The position numbers were made by a program, and so were the translations under genes. Under the pieces are notes generated by a model that did not search any database, was not told the DNA's origin, and worked only from the letters and a program-made list of their open reading frames with translations. Positions 17,012 to 26,488 of a DNA stretch of 64,000 bases are shown piece after piece. The stretch is from NCBI RefSeq assembly GCF_014207535.1, contig NZ_JACHGK010000007.1:1-64000 (forward strand). The letters run 5' to 3'. How positions within the stretch are numbered: position 1 is the stretch's first letter; each line of letters begins with the position of its first letter. This DNA is from Bacillus benzoevorans. Its GTDB lineage: Bacteria; Bacillota; Bacilli; Bacillales; Cytobacillaceae.

Positions 17012-17048
17012 TATTAACCGGTATCCTTCATAAGGATACCGGTTAAAA
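17012..17048 (-). terminator. Terminator of gerE
   Basis: A 15-bp perfect stem (17014-17028 with 17032-17046) around a three-base loop starts right after the gerE stop codon and is followed on the minus strand by an AT-rich stretch. It is the strongest hairpin in this part of the window. Confidence 0.75.
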
Positions 17049-17273
17049 TCAAAGCTTTAGCTCTCCCATACGAAGGAGCTCGACTACAGCTTGAGAACGC
17101 CCCTTTACGCCTAGTTTTTGCATGGCATTTGAAATATGGTTTCGAACTGTTTTTTCGCTGATAAACAATTCTCCCGCGATTTCTTTTGTTGTTTTGTCTT
17201 GTACTAACAGTTCAAAAACTTCTCTTTCTCGTTTGGTGAGTAACGGCTTGTGAGTATATTCATTCTCCTTCAA
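17049..17273 (-). CDS. gerE: Late mother-cell spore regulator GerE
   Basis: This 74-residue LuxR-type DNA-binding protein is almost entirely a helix-turn-helix: [14 protein letters not shown], then [25 protein letters not shown]. It acts with sigma-K to switch on and off coat genes in the mother cell. Length matches B. subtilis GerE (74 residues). A sigma-K-type promoter lies about 70 bases upstream. Confidence 0.97.
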   Translation of the reverse strand: MKENEYTHKPLLTKREREVFELLVQDKTTKEIAGELFISEKTVRNHISNAMQKLGVKGRSQAVVELLRMGELKL

Positions 17274-17613
17274 GTATTGTAACCCTCCTTGCCTTCGCCA
17301 GCTATGAACTGCGGGATGGGTGTATATTTAGTCACGATATCATATGTGAGTGCAAGTATTGAAGTGACTACATTTCGCTTACTAAAGGCGTTTATTTAAA
17401 AAATGTGCGGAATTTTTTTCTGAAAAAGCAAAAAAAGACATTCAGGCATGCTTGAATGTCTTTTTCATTGTCCATTAACACCAACTGGCAAGCATCCACT
17501 CTTTTCCCTTGCACTGAGGGAATTATTTTTGCTGATTCTTATGCCAAACCTTATCAAGAGCCTGCCATCAATGATAAACTAGAAATAATACTGAATCCAT
17601 GGGAGGCAGCGAT
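17274..17613. other. Gap between divergent gerE and recQ
   Basis: No gene is visible. Apart from the gerE promoter it holds a bidirectional terminator-like hairpin, a 13-bp perfect stem at 17432-17444 with 17453-17465, flanked by A-runs and T-runs. No upstream gene reads into it from either side, so it may be the relic of a lost gene or the end of a small RNA. Confidence 0.6.
17338..17366 (-). promoter_or_regulatory. Sigma-K-type promoter of gerE
   Basis: The minus strand has CATATGATA at 17338-17346, matching the sigma-K -10 form CATANNNTA, and CAC 17 bases upstream at 17364-17366. gerE is a sigma-K gene in B. subtilis. Confidence 0.65.
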
Positions 17614-19758
17614 ATGTTAGATGAAGCTAAACGGCTATTAAAGCAATATTTTGGTTATGCATCCTTTCGCAATGGTCAAAAAGAGATTATCGAAAATATA
17701 TTAAACAGAAAAAACACCCTTGGCATCCTGCCTACCGGAGGTGGAAAATCGCTTTGCTTTCAAATTCCTTCCCTCCTCTTCCAAGGAACTACGATTGTGA
17801 TTTCCCCGCTCATATCACTCATGAAGGATCAGGTAGATTCCCTCTCCACTGCGGAAATCCCGGCTACTTATATTAACAGTTCGTTAAACAACCAAGAGCT
17901 GAAGGAACGAATGTCCTTAATTAAAAAGGGTGCGTATAAGCTTGTCTATGCAGCTCCCGAACGATTTGAATCTGCGCATTTTATCGATCTGCTCAATTCA
18001 ATCGAAATCCCGTTAATCGCCTTTGATGAAGCACACTGTATTTCGCAATGGGGGCATGATTTCAGACCAAGCTATCGTTCGATTGTTTCATCATTGCGCC
18101 AATTAAACCATAATCCTGTTATTGTGGCGCTGACAGCAACCGCAACGGAAAATGTGGCTGGGGACATCTGCAGCCTTCTGGCAATACACGCCGAAGATAC
18201 ATTTAAAACAGGATTCGCCCGCGAAAACTTAGCTTTTCATGTGATAAAAGGGACGAATAAACGCGACTTTATCGTGCAATATTTACTAAAAAAACCAAAG
18301 CAATCAGGAATTATCTATACATCAAGCAGGAAAGAGACAGACCATCTCTACAGCTTTTTAACTGCAAAGGGATTTTCGTGCGCCAAATATCATGCCGGTC
18401 TCAATGAAGCCGAAAGGAAAAAAGCACAGGAACAGTTTGTTTATGATGAGATCGATATTATGATCGCGACCAATGCATTTGGCATGGGGATTGATAAATC
18501 CAACGTCAGATTTGTATTACATTATAATCTTCCGAAAAATGTTGAAGCTTATTATCAAGAAGCCGGACGTGCCGGCCGGGACGGGGAAGAAAGTGAATGC
18601 TGGCTGTTATTCGGGGCCCAGGATATTCAATTACAAAAGTTTCTTATTGAAGAAACAAGTCTTGATTTTGCAAAGCGGGAACAGGAATACCATAAATTAA
18701 ATCAGATGGTCATGTACTGTCATACGGAAGAATGTCTGCAGTCCTATATTATTCGCTATTTTGATCACGAGCATCCTCCGATTCAATGCGGCAAGTGCTC
18801 AAGCTGCAAAGACTCTCGGGAAAAGATAGAGATCACCCGTGAGGCGCAGATGATTTTCTCATGCTGCAAACGAATGGGAGAGCGTTTTGGGGTTACGTTG
18901 ATGGCTCAAGTATTAAAAGGATCCGGTCAGAAACGGATACGAGAGCTCGGGTTTGACAAGCTTTCTACTTATGGTTTATTACGAACCCGAAGTGAAAAAG
19001 ATATTATCGATACCATTAATTACTTACTTGCTGAAGGGTATCTGCTTATGACAGACGGAAAATATCCAGTTGTTAAAGTAACCCATAAGGCTATTCCGGT
19101 TCTAAAAGGGGTCGAAACGGTCATGATGAAGAAAAATCCTGACCTTGAAACCTTTGCCGCTGAAAGTGAAGAAAATCTTGAATTGTTTGAGATCCTCCGT
19201 GTCTTGCGTAAGGAATTAGCAGATCAGGAACATGTCCCTCCCTTCGTCATCTTTGGCGACAGTACACTAAAGGAAATGTGCCGTTATTATCCAGTCACTG
19301 AAGCGGCGATGCTGCAAATCAAAGGAGTGGGACAAACCAAGTTTGCTAAATATGGCGAGGTATTTATAAACGCAATTAGTCAATTTATCCATGACAATGA
19401 ACTTGAAATAGATTCTATCATTCTTCCTGCTCCCAAAAAGCATGTTCAAGAGGATCAAGAAGAACAGCCCAGCCATCTCCTAACCTATCAGTGGTATATG
19501 GATGGGGTAACACTTGAGGAAATTGCCCGAAAACGGCAGCTCACAAAAATAACCGTGCAAAAGCATATCATCAGAAGTGTTCAAGAAGGGCAGCCGCTGA
19601 ATTGGACTGAAATATTTGATGAAGAGACAGAACAAAAGGTGCTAAATGCGATTCAGTTGTGCGGAATTGAAAAATTAAAACCCCTTTGGGAGGCATTGAA
19701 CGGAGAAATAGATTATTTTGTCATTCAAACGGTCATCTGTAAAAATCAACTGCGCTGA
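17614..19758 (+). CDS. recQ: ATP-dependent DNA helicase RecQ with extra C-terminal HTH domain
   Basis: This 3'-5' helicase acts in recombination and stalled-fork repair. Domains in order: DEAD-like ATPase with the TGGGKS loop near residue 42 and DEAHCISQW near 140; helicase C with the AGRAGRDG box near 325; RQC with four zinc cysteines (CHTEECLQ, CGKCSSC); winged helix; HRDC near 515-600; and a final helix-turn-helix section near 625-660 (GVTLEEIARKRQLTKITVQKHI). ATG 17614 has a GGGAGG site. At 714 residues it is longer than B. subtilis YocI, which lies elsewhere in that genome. Confidence 0.95.
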   Translation: MLDEAKRLLKQYFGYASFRNGQKEIIENILNRKNTLGILPTGGGKSLCFQIPSLLFQGTTIVISPLISLMKDQVDSLSTAEIPATYINSSLNNQELKERMSLIKKGAYKLVYAAPERFESAHFIDLLNSIEIPLIAFDEAHCISQWGHDFRPSYRSIVSSLRQLNHNPVIVALTATATENVAGDICSLLAIHAEDTFKTGFARENLAFHVIKGTNKRDFIVQYLLKKPKQSGIIYTSSRKETDHLYSFLTAKGFSCAKYHAGLNEAERKKAQEQFVYDEIDIMIATNAFGMGIDKSNVRFVLHYNLPKNVEAYYQEAGRAGRDGEESECWLLFGAQDIQLQKFLIEETSLDFAKREQEYHKLNQMVMYCHTEECLQSYIIRYFDHEHPPIQCGKCSSCKDSREKIEITREAQMIFSCCKRMGERFGVTLMAQVLKGSGQKRIRELGFDKLSTYGLLRTRSEKDIIDTINYLLAEGYLLMTDGKYPVVKVTHKAIPVLKGVETVMMKKNPDLETFAAESEENLELFEILRVLRKELADQEHVPPFVIFGDSTLKEMCRYYPVTEAAMLQIKGVGQTKFAKYGEVFINAISQFIHDNELEIDSIILPAPKKHVQEDQEEQPSHLLTYQWYMDGVTLEEIARKRQLTKITVQKHIIRSVQEGQPLNWTEIFDEETEQKVLNAIQLCGIEKLKPLWEALNGEIDYFVIQTVICKNQLR

Positions 19759-19800
19759 TTCTATCAACGGCAATTGAAACCAATGTGCTGAATATCAAAA

Positions 19801-19840
19801 GGGTTGTCTTCCCCGGCAACATTGCCGGGAAAGACAACCC
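19801..19840. terminator. Bidirectional terminator between recQ and sdhB
   Basis: GGGTTGTCTT and CCCGGCAA arms pair with their inverted copies over 19801-19840, with one mismatch. Flanking runs let it serve recQ on the plus strand and sdhB on the minus strand. Confidence 0.85.
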
Positions 19841-19853
19841 TTTATTTTGCTTA

Positions 19854-20615
19854 TTAAACCTTGTCACTGCCAAAGAAATTTTTGAATGATTGAATGGCTG
19901 TATCTCTGTTAAGAGCAGCAATAGAAGTTGTTAATGGAATTCCTTTCGGACAAGCTTGGACACAGTTTTGCGCATTACCACAGTTCGCAAGACCGCCATC
20001 CCCCATAATCGTTTCTAAGCGCTCTGCTTTGTTCATTGCACCTGTTGGATGTGCGTTAAACAAACGAACTTGTGATAACGGAGCTGGTCCAATAAAGCTT
20101 GATTTGCTGTTTACATTTGGACAAGATTCCAAACAAACTCCGCAAGTCATACATTTAGACAGTTCATATGCCCATTGGCGTTTTACTTCAGGCATACGAG
20201 GTCCTGCTCCTAAATCATAGGTTCCGTCAATCGGAATCCATGCCTTCACCTTTTTCAATGAATCAAACATCCGGCTGCGGTCTATCTGTAAATCACGAAC
20301 TACAGGGAATGTTTTCATCGGTTCCAAACGAATTGGCTGTTCCAATTGATCGACGATAGCAGAACAAGATTGGCGCGGTCTTCCGTTAATAACCATCGAA
20401 CATGCACCACAAACCTCTTCCAGACAGTTCATATCCCATGCAATTGGTGTAGTTTTTTCCCCTTTTTTATTTACAGGATTGCGGCGAATTTCCATTAATG
20501 CTGCAATAACATTTAAATTTGGACGATATGGAACTTCAAATTCCTCTTGATATGAAGCTGAATTCGTATCGTCTTGACGGGTAATAATAAATGTAACAGT
20601 CTTTTGCTCAGACAT
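19854..20615 (-). CDS. sdhB: Succinate dehydrogenase iron-sulfur subunit
   Basis: This 253-residue subunit passes electrons from SdhA to the quinone. The first cluster is bound by CLEEVCGACS and the following QSC near residues 60-85. The second and third are in CMTCGVCLESCPN near 155 and CGNAQNCVQACPKGIP near 210. It is last in the sdhCAB operon, 17 bases after sdhA, and shares a terminator with recQ. Confidence 0.97.
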   Translation of the reverse strand: MSEQKTVTFIITRQDDTNSASYQEEFEVPYRPNLNVIAALMEIRRNPVNKKGEKTTPIAWDMNCLEEVCGACSMVINGRPRQSCSAIVDQLEQPIRLEPMKTFPVVRDLQIDRSRMFDSLKKVKAWIPIDGTYDLGAGPRMPEVKRQWAYELSKCMTCGVCLESCPNVNSKSSFIGPAPLSQVRLFNAHPTGAMNKAERLETIMGDGGLANCGNAQNCVQACPKGIPLTTSIAALNRDTAIQSFKNFFGSDKV

Positions 20616-20631
20616 CCCCGTATCCCCCCTT

Positions 20632-22383
20632 TTAGTGTTTCGTTGTATAGTCCCGTTTACGCGGCTGAATTAGTGATACATCAATATCTTCATAATGGAA
20701 TGCCGGTGCTGATTTGCTGTCCACAAATTTAGCCATCGTTGTTTTTAAGAATTCTTCATCATTACGCTCAGGGAAATCAGGCTTATAGTGAGCACCGCGG
20801 CTTTCATTACGATTATATGCACCCAATGTAATCACACGTGCCAATTGAAGCATATTTTGTAATTGACGAGTAAACGCTGCACCTTGGTTGCTCCATTTAG
20901 CTGTGTCATTAATGTTGATATTTTCATAGCGCTCTAACAGCTCTTGAAGTTTCTCATCTGTTTGTTGCAGTTTGTCATTATAACGGACAACGGTAACATT
21001 TGCTGTCATCCAGTCTCCTAATTCTTTATGAAGAACATATGCATTTTCCGTTCCGTTCATAGACATAATGTCATTCCATTTTTGTTCTTCTTGTTTCACA
21101 TAACCGTCATACAACGTTGAAGAAATAGTATCAGAACCTTTTTCAAGACCCTCAATATAGTTCACAACATTCGGTCCGGCTACCATACCGCCGTAAATAG
21201 CAGATAATAGTGAGTTCGCACCAAGACGGTTTGCACCGTGCTGTGAATAATCACATTCACCGGCAGCAAACAAACCTTTAATATTTGTCATTTGGTCATA
21301 ATTAACCCACATTCCGCCCATTGAATAGTGAACGGCAGGGAAAATTTTCATTGGAATTTTATGAGGGTCTTCACCGGTGAATTTCTCATAAATTTCAATG
21401 ATACCGCCTAATTTAACATCAAGTTCATGCGGATCTTTATGGGAAAGATCGAGATAAACCATGTTTTCGCCATTAATACCAAGCTTTTGATTGATACAGA
21501 CGTCAAAGATTTCACGTGTTGCGATATCCCTCGGTACAAGGTTTCCGTATGCAGGATATTTTTCCTCAAGGAAATACCAAGGCTTACCATCTTTATATGT
21601 CCAAATCCGACCGCCTTCACCACGAGCTGATTCACTCATTAAGCGTAGTTTGTCATCACCAGGGATGGCTGTTGGGTGAATTTGAATCATTTCACCGTTA
21701 GCATAATAAACACCTTGCTGATAAGCAATCGCTGCGGCTGAACCAGTATTAATAACAGAGTTTGTTGATTTACCAAAGATAATTCCAGGTCCGCCTGTTG
21801 CGAGTATGACAGCATCCGCAGAAAAAGCTTTGATTTCCATTGTTCTTAAGTCTTGGGCCACAATTCCCTTACAAACCTGTTCATCATCTAAAACGATCTG
21901 TAATAATTCCCAGCCTTCATGCTTGGTAACCAAACCTGCTACCTCGAAGCTCCGAACCTGCTCGTCCAAAGCATAAAGCAGCTGCTGACCAGTTGTCGCA
22001 CCGGCAAATGCTGTTCTATGATGCTGTGTTCCCCCGAAACGGCGGAAGTCTAATAATCCTTCCGGTGTACGGTTGAACATAACTCCCATCCGGTCAAATA
22101 AGTGGATGATTCCAGGTGCTGCATCACACATTGCCTTTACAGGAGGCTGATTTGCTAAGAAGTCCCCCCCGTAAACGGTATCATCAAAGTGAATCCATGG
22201 GGAGTCTCCTTCACCTTTTGTATTTACCGCTCCATTAATACCACCTTGGGCACAAACTGAGTGAGAGCGTTTTACCGGTACAAGTGAGAATAACTCAACA
22301 GGAGTACCTGATTCTGCTACTTTGATTGTCGCCATTAGACCGGCAAGCCCGCCGCCGACGATAATAACTTTTCCTTTTGCCAT
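20632..22383 (-). CDS. sdhA: Succinate dehydrogenase flavoprotein subunit
   Basis: This is the 583-residue catalytic subunit. The FAD-binding GGGLAG motif lies near residue 10, the covalent FAD histidine is in RSHSVCAQGG near residue 41, and active-site segments HPTAIPG and RGEGGR lie near 240-260. The capping domain, DCSQHGANRLGANSLL-like section (here CDYSQHGANRLG) and C-terminal helical domain are complete. It lies between sdhC and sdhB in the usual order for Bacillus. Confidence 0.98.
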   Translation of the reverse strand: MAKGKVIIVGGGLAGLMATIKVAESGTPVELFSLVPVKRSHSVCAQGGINGAVNTKGEGDSPWIHFDDTVYGGDFLANQPPVKAMCDAAPGIIHLFDRMGVMFNRTPEGLLDFRRFGGTQHHRTAFAGATTGQQLLYALDEQVRSFEVAGLVTKHEGWELLQIVLDDEQVCKGIVAQDLRTMEIKAFSADAVILATGGPGIIFGKSTNSVINTGSAAAIAYQQGVYYANGEMIQIHPTAIPGDDKLRLMSESARGEGGRIWTYKDGKPWYFLEEKYPAYGNLVPRDIATREIFDVCINQKLGINGENMVYLDLSHKDPHELDVKLGGIIEIYEKFTGEDPHKIPMKIFPAVHYSMGGMWVNYDQMTNIKGLFAAGECDYSQHGANRLGANSLLSAIYGGMVAGPNVVNYIEGLEKGSDTISSTLYDGYVKQEEQKWNDIMSMNGTENAYVLHKELGDWMTANVTVVRYNDKLQQTDEKLQELLERYENININDTAKWSNQGAAFTRQLQNMLQLARVITLGAYNRNESRGAHYKPDFPERNDEEFLKTTMAKFVDSKSAPAFHYEDIDVSLIQPRKRDYTTKH

Positions 22384-22459
22384 TCGTGACTCACTCCTTC
22401 AATCCATCTTTCCAACAAATTGCTAAAAGCAAATATATATCTTCCCAATTATTAATCTA

Positions 22460-23068
22460 TTATACAAACGCTAAAATTGCACGTATTCCGACAATTGATA
22501 ATAGCACGAAAAATACCATTGTCACATAAGTGGAAACTTGCTGCGAACGTGGTGTAATTGTAATCCCCCAGCTGACACAGAAGGACCAAAGACCATTAGC
22601 AAAGTGAAATACGGCAGAAACGATACAGATAATGTAGAACCAAAGCATGGCAGGATTATCTACAATATTTGCCATCATATCAAAATTAACCTCTTGACCC
22701 AATAAAGCCTGAATTCTTGTTTCCCAAACATGCCATGCCACAAAAATAAGTGTAATAACACCTGTAATACGCTGCAGAACAAACATCCAGTTACGGAATG
22801 TATTGAATCTGCTTACATTATTCTGCGCTGTGAACGCAACATACAGTCCGTAGATTGCATGAAATAACATAGGCAAATAAATAACAAAGACTTCTAAGAA
22901 CAATAAGAATGGAAGATTGCCCATAAACCCTGTCGCCTTGTTATATGCCTCCTCCCCAACTGTGGCAAAGTGATTCACAATAAGGTGCACAGTTAGAAAT
23001 AGTCCTACAGGAATGACACCCAGTAATGAATGCAATCTGCGATTGAAAAATTCACGATTACCAGCCAT
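22460..23068 (-). CDS. sdhC: Succinate dehydrogenase cytochrome b558 subunit
   Basis: This 202-residue membrane anchor binds two b-type hemes and passes electrons to menaquinone. Five hydrophobic segments are visible, with heme-ligand histidines in SLLGVIPVGLFLTVHLIVNH, LFHAIYGLY, VAWHVWE and SAVFHFANGLW. It is the first gene of sdhCAB, with an AGGAGGGG site before ATG 23068. Confidence 0.95.
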   Translation of the reverse strand: MAGNREFFNRRLHSLLGVIPVGLFLTVHLIVNHFATVGEEAYNKATGFMGNLPFLLFLEVFVIYLPMLFHAIYGLYVAFTAQNNVSRFNTFRNWMFVLQRITGVITLIFVAWHVWETRIQALLGQEVNFDMMANIVDNPAMLWFYIICIVSAVFHFANGLWSFCVSWGITITPRSQQVSTYVTMVFFVLLSIVGIRAILAFV

Positions 23069-23441
23069 TAAATTAACCCCTCCTAATAATATTGACCTTA
23101 AAATATGTATTACTCTCCAAAAAACAACTGAGCGTTCACTCGGTTATTGAGTGGAAAATAATTGGTAAATTTTCTTACAATTGTGTGACAATTTCATTGT
23201 ACTCTCAACCGTTTACACCGTCAAGAAACGATTGCAAAAATAATTTATATAGCGAAAATTTTTCAAAAATATTGATTACAAAGCGGATATGCCTTCACAT
23301 TTTATTTTCTGCTGCTTAGACAAATTACGCAATATATTAAAATAGCAAAAATTACCTTCCCTTCCTTAGCTTTTTTTCATAAAAGAATGCGTAAAAAAGC
23401 CATCATTGTATATAATAGAGTCATAGAAAGAGGGGAGAAGA
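23069..23441. other. Divergent gap between sdhC and yslB
   Basis: No gene is seen. It must hold the sdh promoter and operator region. A small dyad, AATTGT-GTG-ACAATT, lies at 23179-23193; it only loosely recalls Rex or Fnr sites. TATAAT at 23411-23416 may be the -10 of yslB, without a good -35. Confidence 0.5.
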
Positions 23442-23891
23442 GTGAGTAAAAATACAGCCGAAGAATTAAAGCAGGAAGCTGAAACCGTCACCGTTCCTGC
23501 GTTTGGATACGAATTAATAAGAGAGATCCTTCTGCCGGAAATACTAGGCAGTGAATCAGCAGAGATTTTATATTGGGCAGGAAAACAGCTGGCACGGAAG
23601 TTTTCACTGCAGGACTTCTCAGAAATTGCAGATTTTTTTGAAAAGGCTGGCTGGGGTCAGTTAATGATCATGAATGAGAAAAAAAGTGAACTTGAGTTGG
23701 AATTATCCAGTCTTTTAATCACCCAACGCCTGCAAAGTAAAGGAACCTACCATTTCCAGTTAGAAGCGGGGTTTATCGCGCAGCAAATAGAGAACCAAAA
23801 AGAGGTTATTGCTGAAGCATTTGAACACCCGCGAAAACGGGGTGGAAAAGTCCAATTCACCGTAAAATGGGATAAAAAGGATCCGGTTTGA
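23442..23891 (+). CDS. yslB: YslB family protein (DUF2507)
   Basis: This 149-residue protein starts at GTG with GGGGAG 8 bases upstream. The FGYELIREILLPEILG and ILYWAGKQLARKF segments are typical of the DUF2507 family, which is related in fold to V4R domain proteins. Function is unknown. It lies beside uvrC and opposite to sdhC exactly as in B. subtilis. Confidence 0.85.
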   Translation: MSKNTAEELKQEAETVTVPAFGYELIREILLPEILGSESAEILYWAGKQLARKFSLQDFSEIADFFEKAGWGQLMIMNEKKSELELELSSLLITQRLQSKGTYHFQLEAGFIAQQIENQKEVIAEAFEHPRKRGGKVQFTVKWDKKDPV

Positions 23892-23902
23892 TGAATATAG
23901 AC

Positions 23903-23940
23903 AAACTTCCATCAGCGGATTAAACTGATGGAAGTTTTAA
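23903..23940. terminator. Terminator between yslB and uvrC
   Basis: A 13-bp perfect stem (23903-23915 with 23925-23937) is followed by a short T-run on the plus strand. It lies between convergent genes and probably serves both. Confidence 0.8.
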
Positions 23941-23960
23941 CTAATCTATGAATGGCTTTT

Positions 23961-25766
23961 TCATGAATTATTGGCATCACTGTTTTCAGTTTGATTTTCA
24001 TGAAGCTTTTCCAGCAATGTCTTGGCCACATTCTGCGGAATGCCGGCTGCTGTAATTTCTTCCAATGTCGCTTCTTTCATTTTCTTAACCGAGCCGAATT
24101 CTTTTAACAGCTGTCTTTTTCGCTTTTCACCGATGCCAGGAATATCATCGAGCATGGATTGAAAGGCGTTTTTGCCTCTCAGCTGACGGTGAAAACTAAT
24201 TGCAAACCGATGAACTTCGTCTTGGATTCTTTGCAGGAGGTAAAATTCCTGACTGTTTCTTTCTAAAGGAACAATCTCTAATGGCGTTCCATATAGCAGC
24301 TGTGACGTCCGGTGTTTTTCATCCTTTGCCAGTCCGGAAATCGGAAGTTCAATTCCCAATTCGTTTTCCAGCACATCCCTTACTGCTTCAATATGACCTT
24401 TGCCTCCATCGATGATGATTAAATCCGGTAAGGGAAGATTATCTCTTAATACCCGGGTATATCTTCTCCGCACAACTTCCCGCATCGATTCATAATCATC
24501 CGGTCCCTTGACCGTTTTAATTTTATATTTCCGGTATTCCCGTTTTTCCGGCTTCCCGTCAATAAATACCACCATGGCAGAAACGGGATCAGTCCCTTGA
24601 ATATTCGAGTTATCGAAGGCTTCAATACGGTGCGGTGTATAAATCCCCATTTCCTCTCCCAAACGCTCAATCGCTTTGATCGTCCGGTCTTCGTCCCGCT
24701 CAATAAGGGAGAATTTTTCAGATAAGGCAATTTTTGCATTTTTACAGGCCAAATTCACCAGTTCTTTTTTCTGTCCTCTCTTTGGTTTCAAGACCTTTAC
24801 TTGCAAGAGTTCTTCTGCCAATTCGGTTGATACGGTATCCGGAATAAGGATTTCCTTCGGCTTAAAATGATTTGTCTTCGTGTAGAACTGACCTAAATAG
24901 CTTAGCATTTCTTCCTCAGGTTCATTATATAAAGGAAACATAGAAACATCCCGTTCGATTAATTTCCCTTGCCTGATAAAAAAGACCTGTACACACATCC
25001 AGCCTTTATCATAGGCATAACCAAATACATCCCGGTCAGTGAAATCAGTTGTTGCCATTTTTTGTTTTTCCATTGTCGCTTCAATATGGGCAATTCGATC
25101 TCTGTACTCCTTGGCACGTTCAAAATCGAGCACTTCTGCAGCTTCATTCATTTTTTGCGTTAATGCTTGTTTGATTTCCTCATATCCACCGTTTAAAAAA
25201 CGGGTAATTTCATCCACCATCGTTTTATAATCTTCATCTTTTACCTCATTCACACATGGAGCAAGGCATTGATCTAAATGATAGTAGAGGCAGACACGGT
25301 CAGGCAGGGTTGAACATTTTCTTAATGGATAAATGCGGTCCAGCAGTTTCTTTGTTTCGTTGGCCGAATGGACATTTGGATAAGGACCGAAATACTTCCC
25401 TTTGTCTTTTTTCACTTTACGGGTTGTGATCAGTCTAGGATGCTTTTCTGCTGTTAATTTAATGAATGGATAGCTTTTGTCATCCTTTAACATGACATTA
25501 TATTTCGGGTCATGCTTCTTAATGAGATTGATTTCCAGAATCAGTGATTCTATTTCAGATGAAGTAACAATATATTCAAAGTCCTCTATTTCATTGACTA
25601 ATCTTAATGTTTTACCATCGTGTGAACCGGTAAAATAGGAACGCACACGGTTTTTCAGGATCTTCGCTTTCCCCACATAGATAATCGTTCCCTGACGGTC
25701 CTTCATTAAATAGCAGCCAGGCTGCTCAGGGAGCAGGGATAGTTTATGTTTAATCAAGTCATTCAC
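23961..25766 (-). CDS. uvrC: Excinuclease ABC subunit C
   Basis: This is the nuclease that cuts on both sides of a lesion in nucleotide excision repair. The GIY-YIG domain is at the start ([20 protein letters not shown]), followed by the UVR motif near residue 200, the RNase H-like second nuclease with DNSNIQG and IDGGKGH, and a final pair of helix-hairpin-helix motifs. GTG 25766 is chosen because GGAGGAGG precedes it and it gives 601 residues, close to 598 in B. subtilis. Confidence 0.97.
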   Translation of the reverse strand: MNDLIKHKLSLLPEQPGCYLMKDRQGTIIYVGKAKILKNRVRSYFTGSHDGKTLRLVNEIEDFEYIVTSSEIESLILEINLIKKHDPKYNVMLKDDKSYPFIKLTAEKHPRLITTRKVKKDKGKYFGPYPNVHSANETKKLLDRIYPLRKCSTLPDRVCLYYHLDQCLAPCVNEVKDEDYKTMVDEITRFLNGGYEEIKQALTQKMNEAAEVLDFERAKEYRDRIAHIEATMEKQKMATTDFTDRDVFGYAYDKGWMCVQVFFIRQGKLIERDVSMFPLYNEPEEEMLSYLGQFYTKTNHFKPKEILIPDTVSTELAEELLQVKVLKPKRGQKKELVNLACKNAKIALSEKFSLIERDEDRTIKAIERLGEEMGIYTPHRIEAFDNSNIQGTDPVSAMVVFIDGKPEKREYRKYKIKTVKGPDDYESMREVVRRRYTRVLRDNLPLPDLIIIDGGKGHIEAVRDVLENELGIELPISGLAKDEKHRTSQLLYGTPLEIVPLERNSQEFYLLQRIQDEVHRFAISFHRQLRGKNAFQSMLDDIPGIGEKRKRQLLKEFGSVKKMKEATLEEITAAGIPQNVAKTLLEKLHENQTENSDANNS

Positions 25767-25858
25767 GCGGAGGCCTCCTCCTTTCTTTAGCTTCCACCTT
25801 ACATAATAGAGGGATAAGTGGCAATTGGGCAAGTCAAATAATGGTACATGTATAGAAT

Positions 25859-25892
25859 AACTCCCCCTGGCATGATGCCAGGGGGAGTTATT
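25859..25892. terminator. Terminator of trxA
   Basis: A GC-rich 13-bp perfect stem (25859-25871 with 25877-25889) lies 18 bases after the trxA stop. It separates trxA from uvrC. Confidence 0.85.
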
Positions 25893-25906
25893 ATTCTTCG
25901 TATCAA

Positions 25907-26221
25907 TTAAAATTGCTTTTCTAAACGCTCAGCAAGTGCTTCTTTAGGCTGGAATCCAACCACTTTATCCACTAGTTCACCGTCTTTTAAGACGATTAAA
26001 GTCGGGATACTCATAACGCCGAATTTTCCGGCTGATTCTTGATTTTCATCGACATCGACTTTAACGATTTTTACCTTTTCGCCGATTTCAGAATCAAGAT
26101 CTTCTAAAACTGGTGCAATCATCTTACAAGGTCCACACCATGGTGCCCAAAAATCAACCAGCACTAAGCCGGATTCTGTTTCATTTGCAAAAGTTGCATC
26201 TGTTGCATGTACAATTGCCAT
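25907..26221 (-). CDS. trxA: Thioredoxin
   Basis: This 104-residue disulfide reductase has the WCGPC active site near residue 28 and the cis-proline SIPT segment near 73. It reduces ribonucleotide reductase and other oxidised proteins. It has an AAGGAGG-type ribosome site. A TGAGC palindrome lies 126 bases upstream of the start. Confidence 0.97.
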   Translation of the reverse strand: MAIVHATDATFANETESGLVLVDFWAPWCGPCKMIAPVLEDLDSEIGEKVKIVKVDVDENQESAGKFGVMSIPTLIVLKDGELVDKVVGFQPKEALAERLEKQF

Positions 26222-26346
26222 TTTATTGCCTCCTTCAAATAACTCTAAATATAACGAAAGTATATCACCGTTTTTTGAGCAATGCTAATAATTTGTTTCA
26301 TAGCCTATTTTTCCCCTAACAGTTCTGAAGTATTCCGGCAAAAAAA

Positions 26347-26360
26347 TGAGCGCATGCTCA
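26347..26360. promoter_or_regulatory. TGAGC-N4-GCTCA palindrome upstream of trxA
   Basis: A 14-base dyad, TGAGC-GCAT-GCTCA, lies between etfA and trxA. A close copy, TGAGC-ATGT-GCTCA, lies at 29330-29343 in front of the enoyl-CoA hydratase gene. The two share the same arms, suggesting one regulator. The regulator is not known. Confidence 0.4.
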
Positions 26361-26488
26361 AAATGAATATGTATTTGCCGGCCGCCGGCTCTTTTCAAAT
26401 TCCTGCTGCTTCCATTTAGGACAGAACGTGACAGGTCGACCGACAGTTTCAATCTTATATCTAAGGAAAAAATGTTTTCCTGTTCAGT

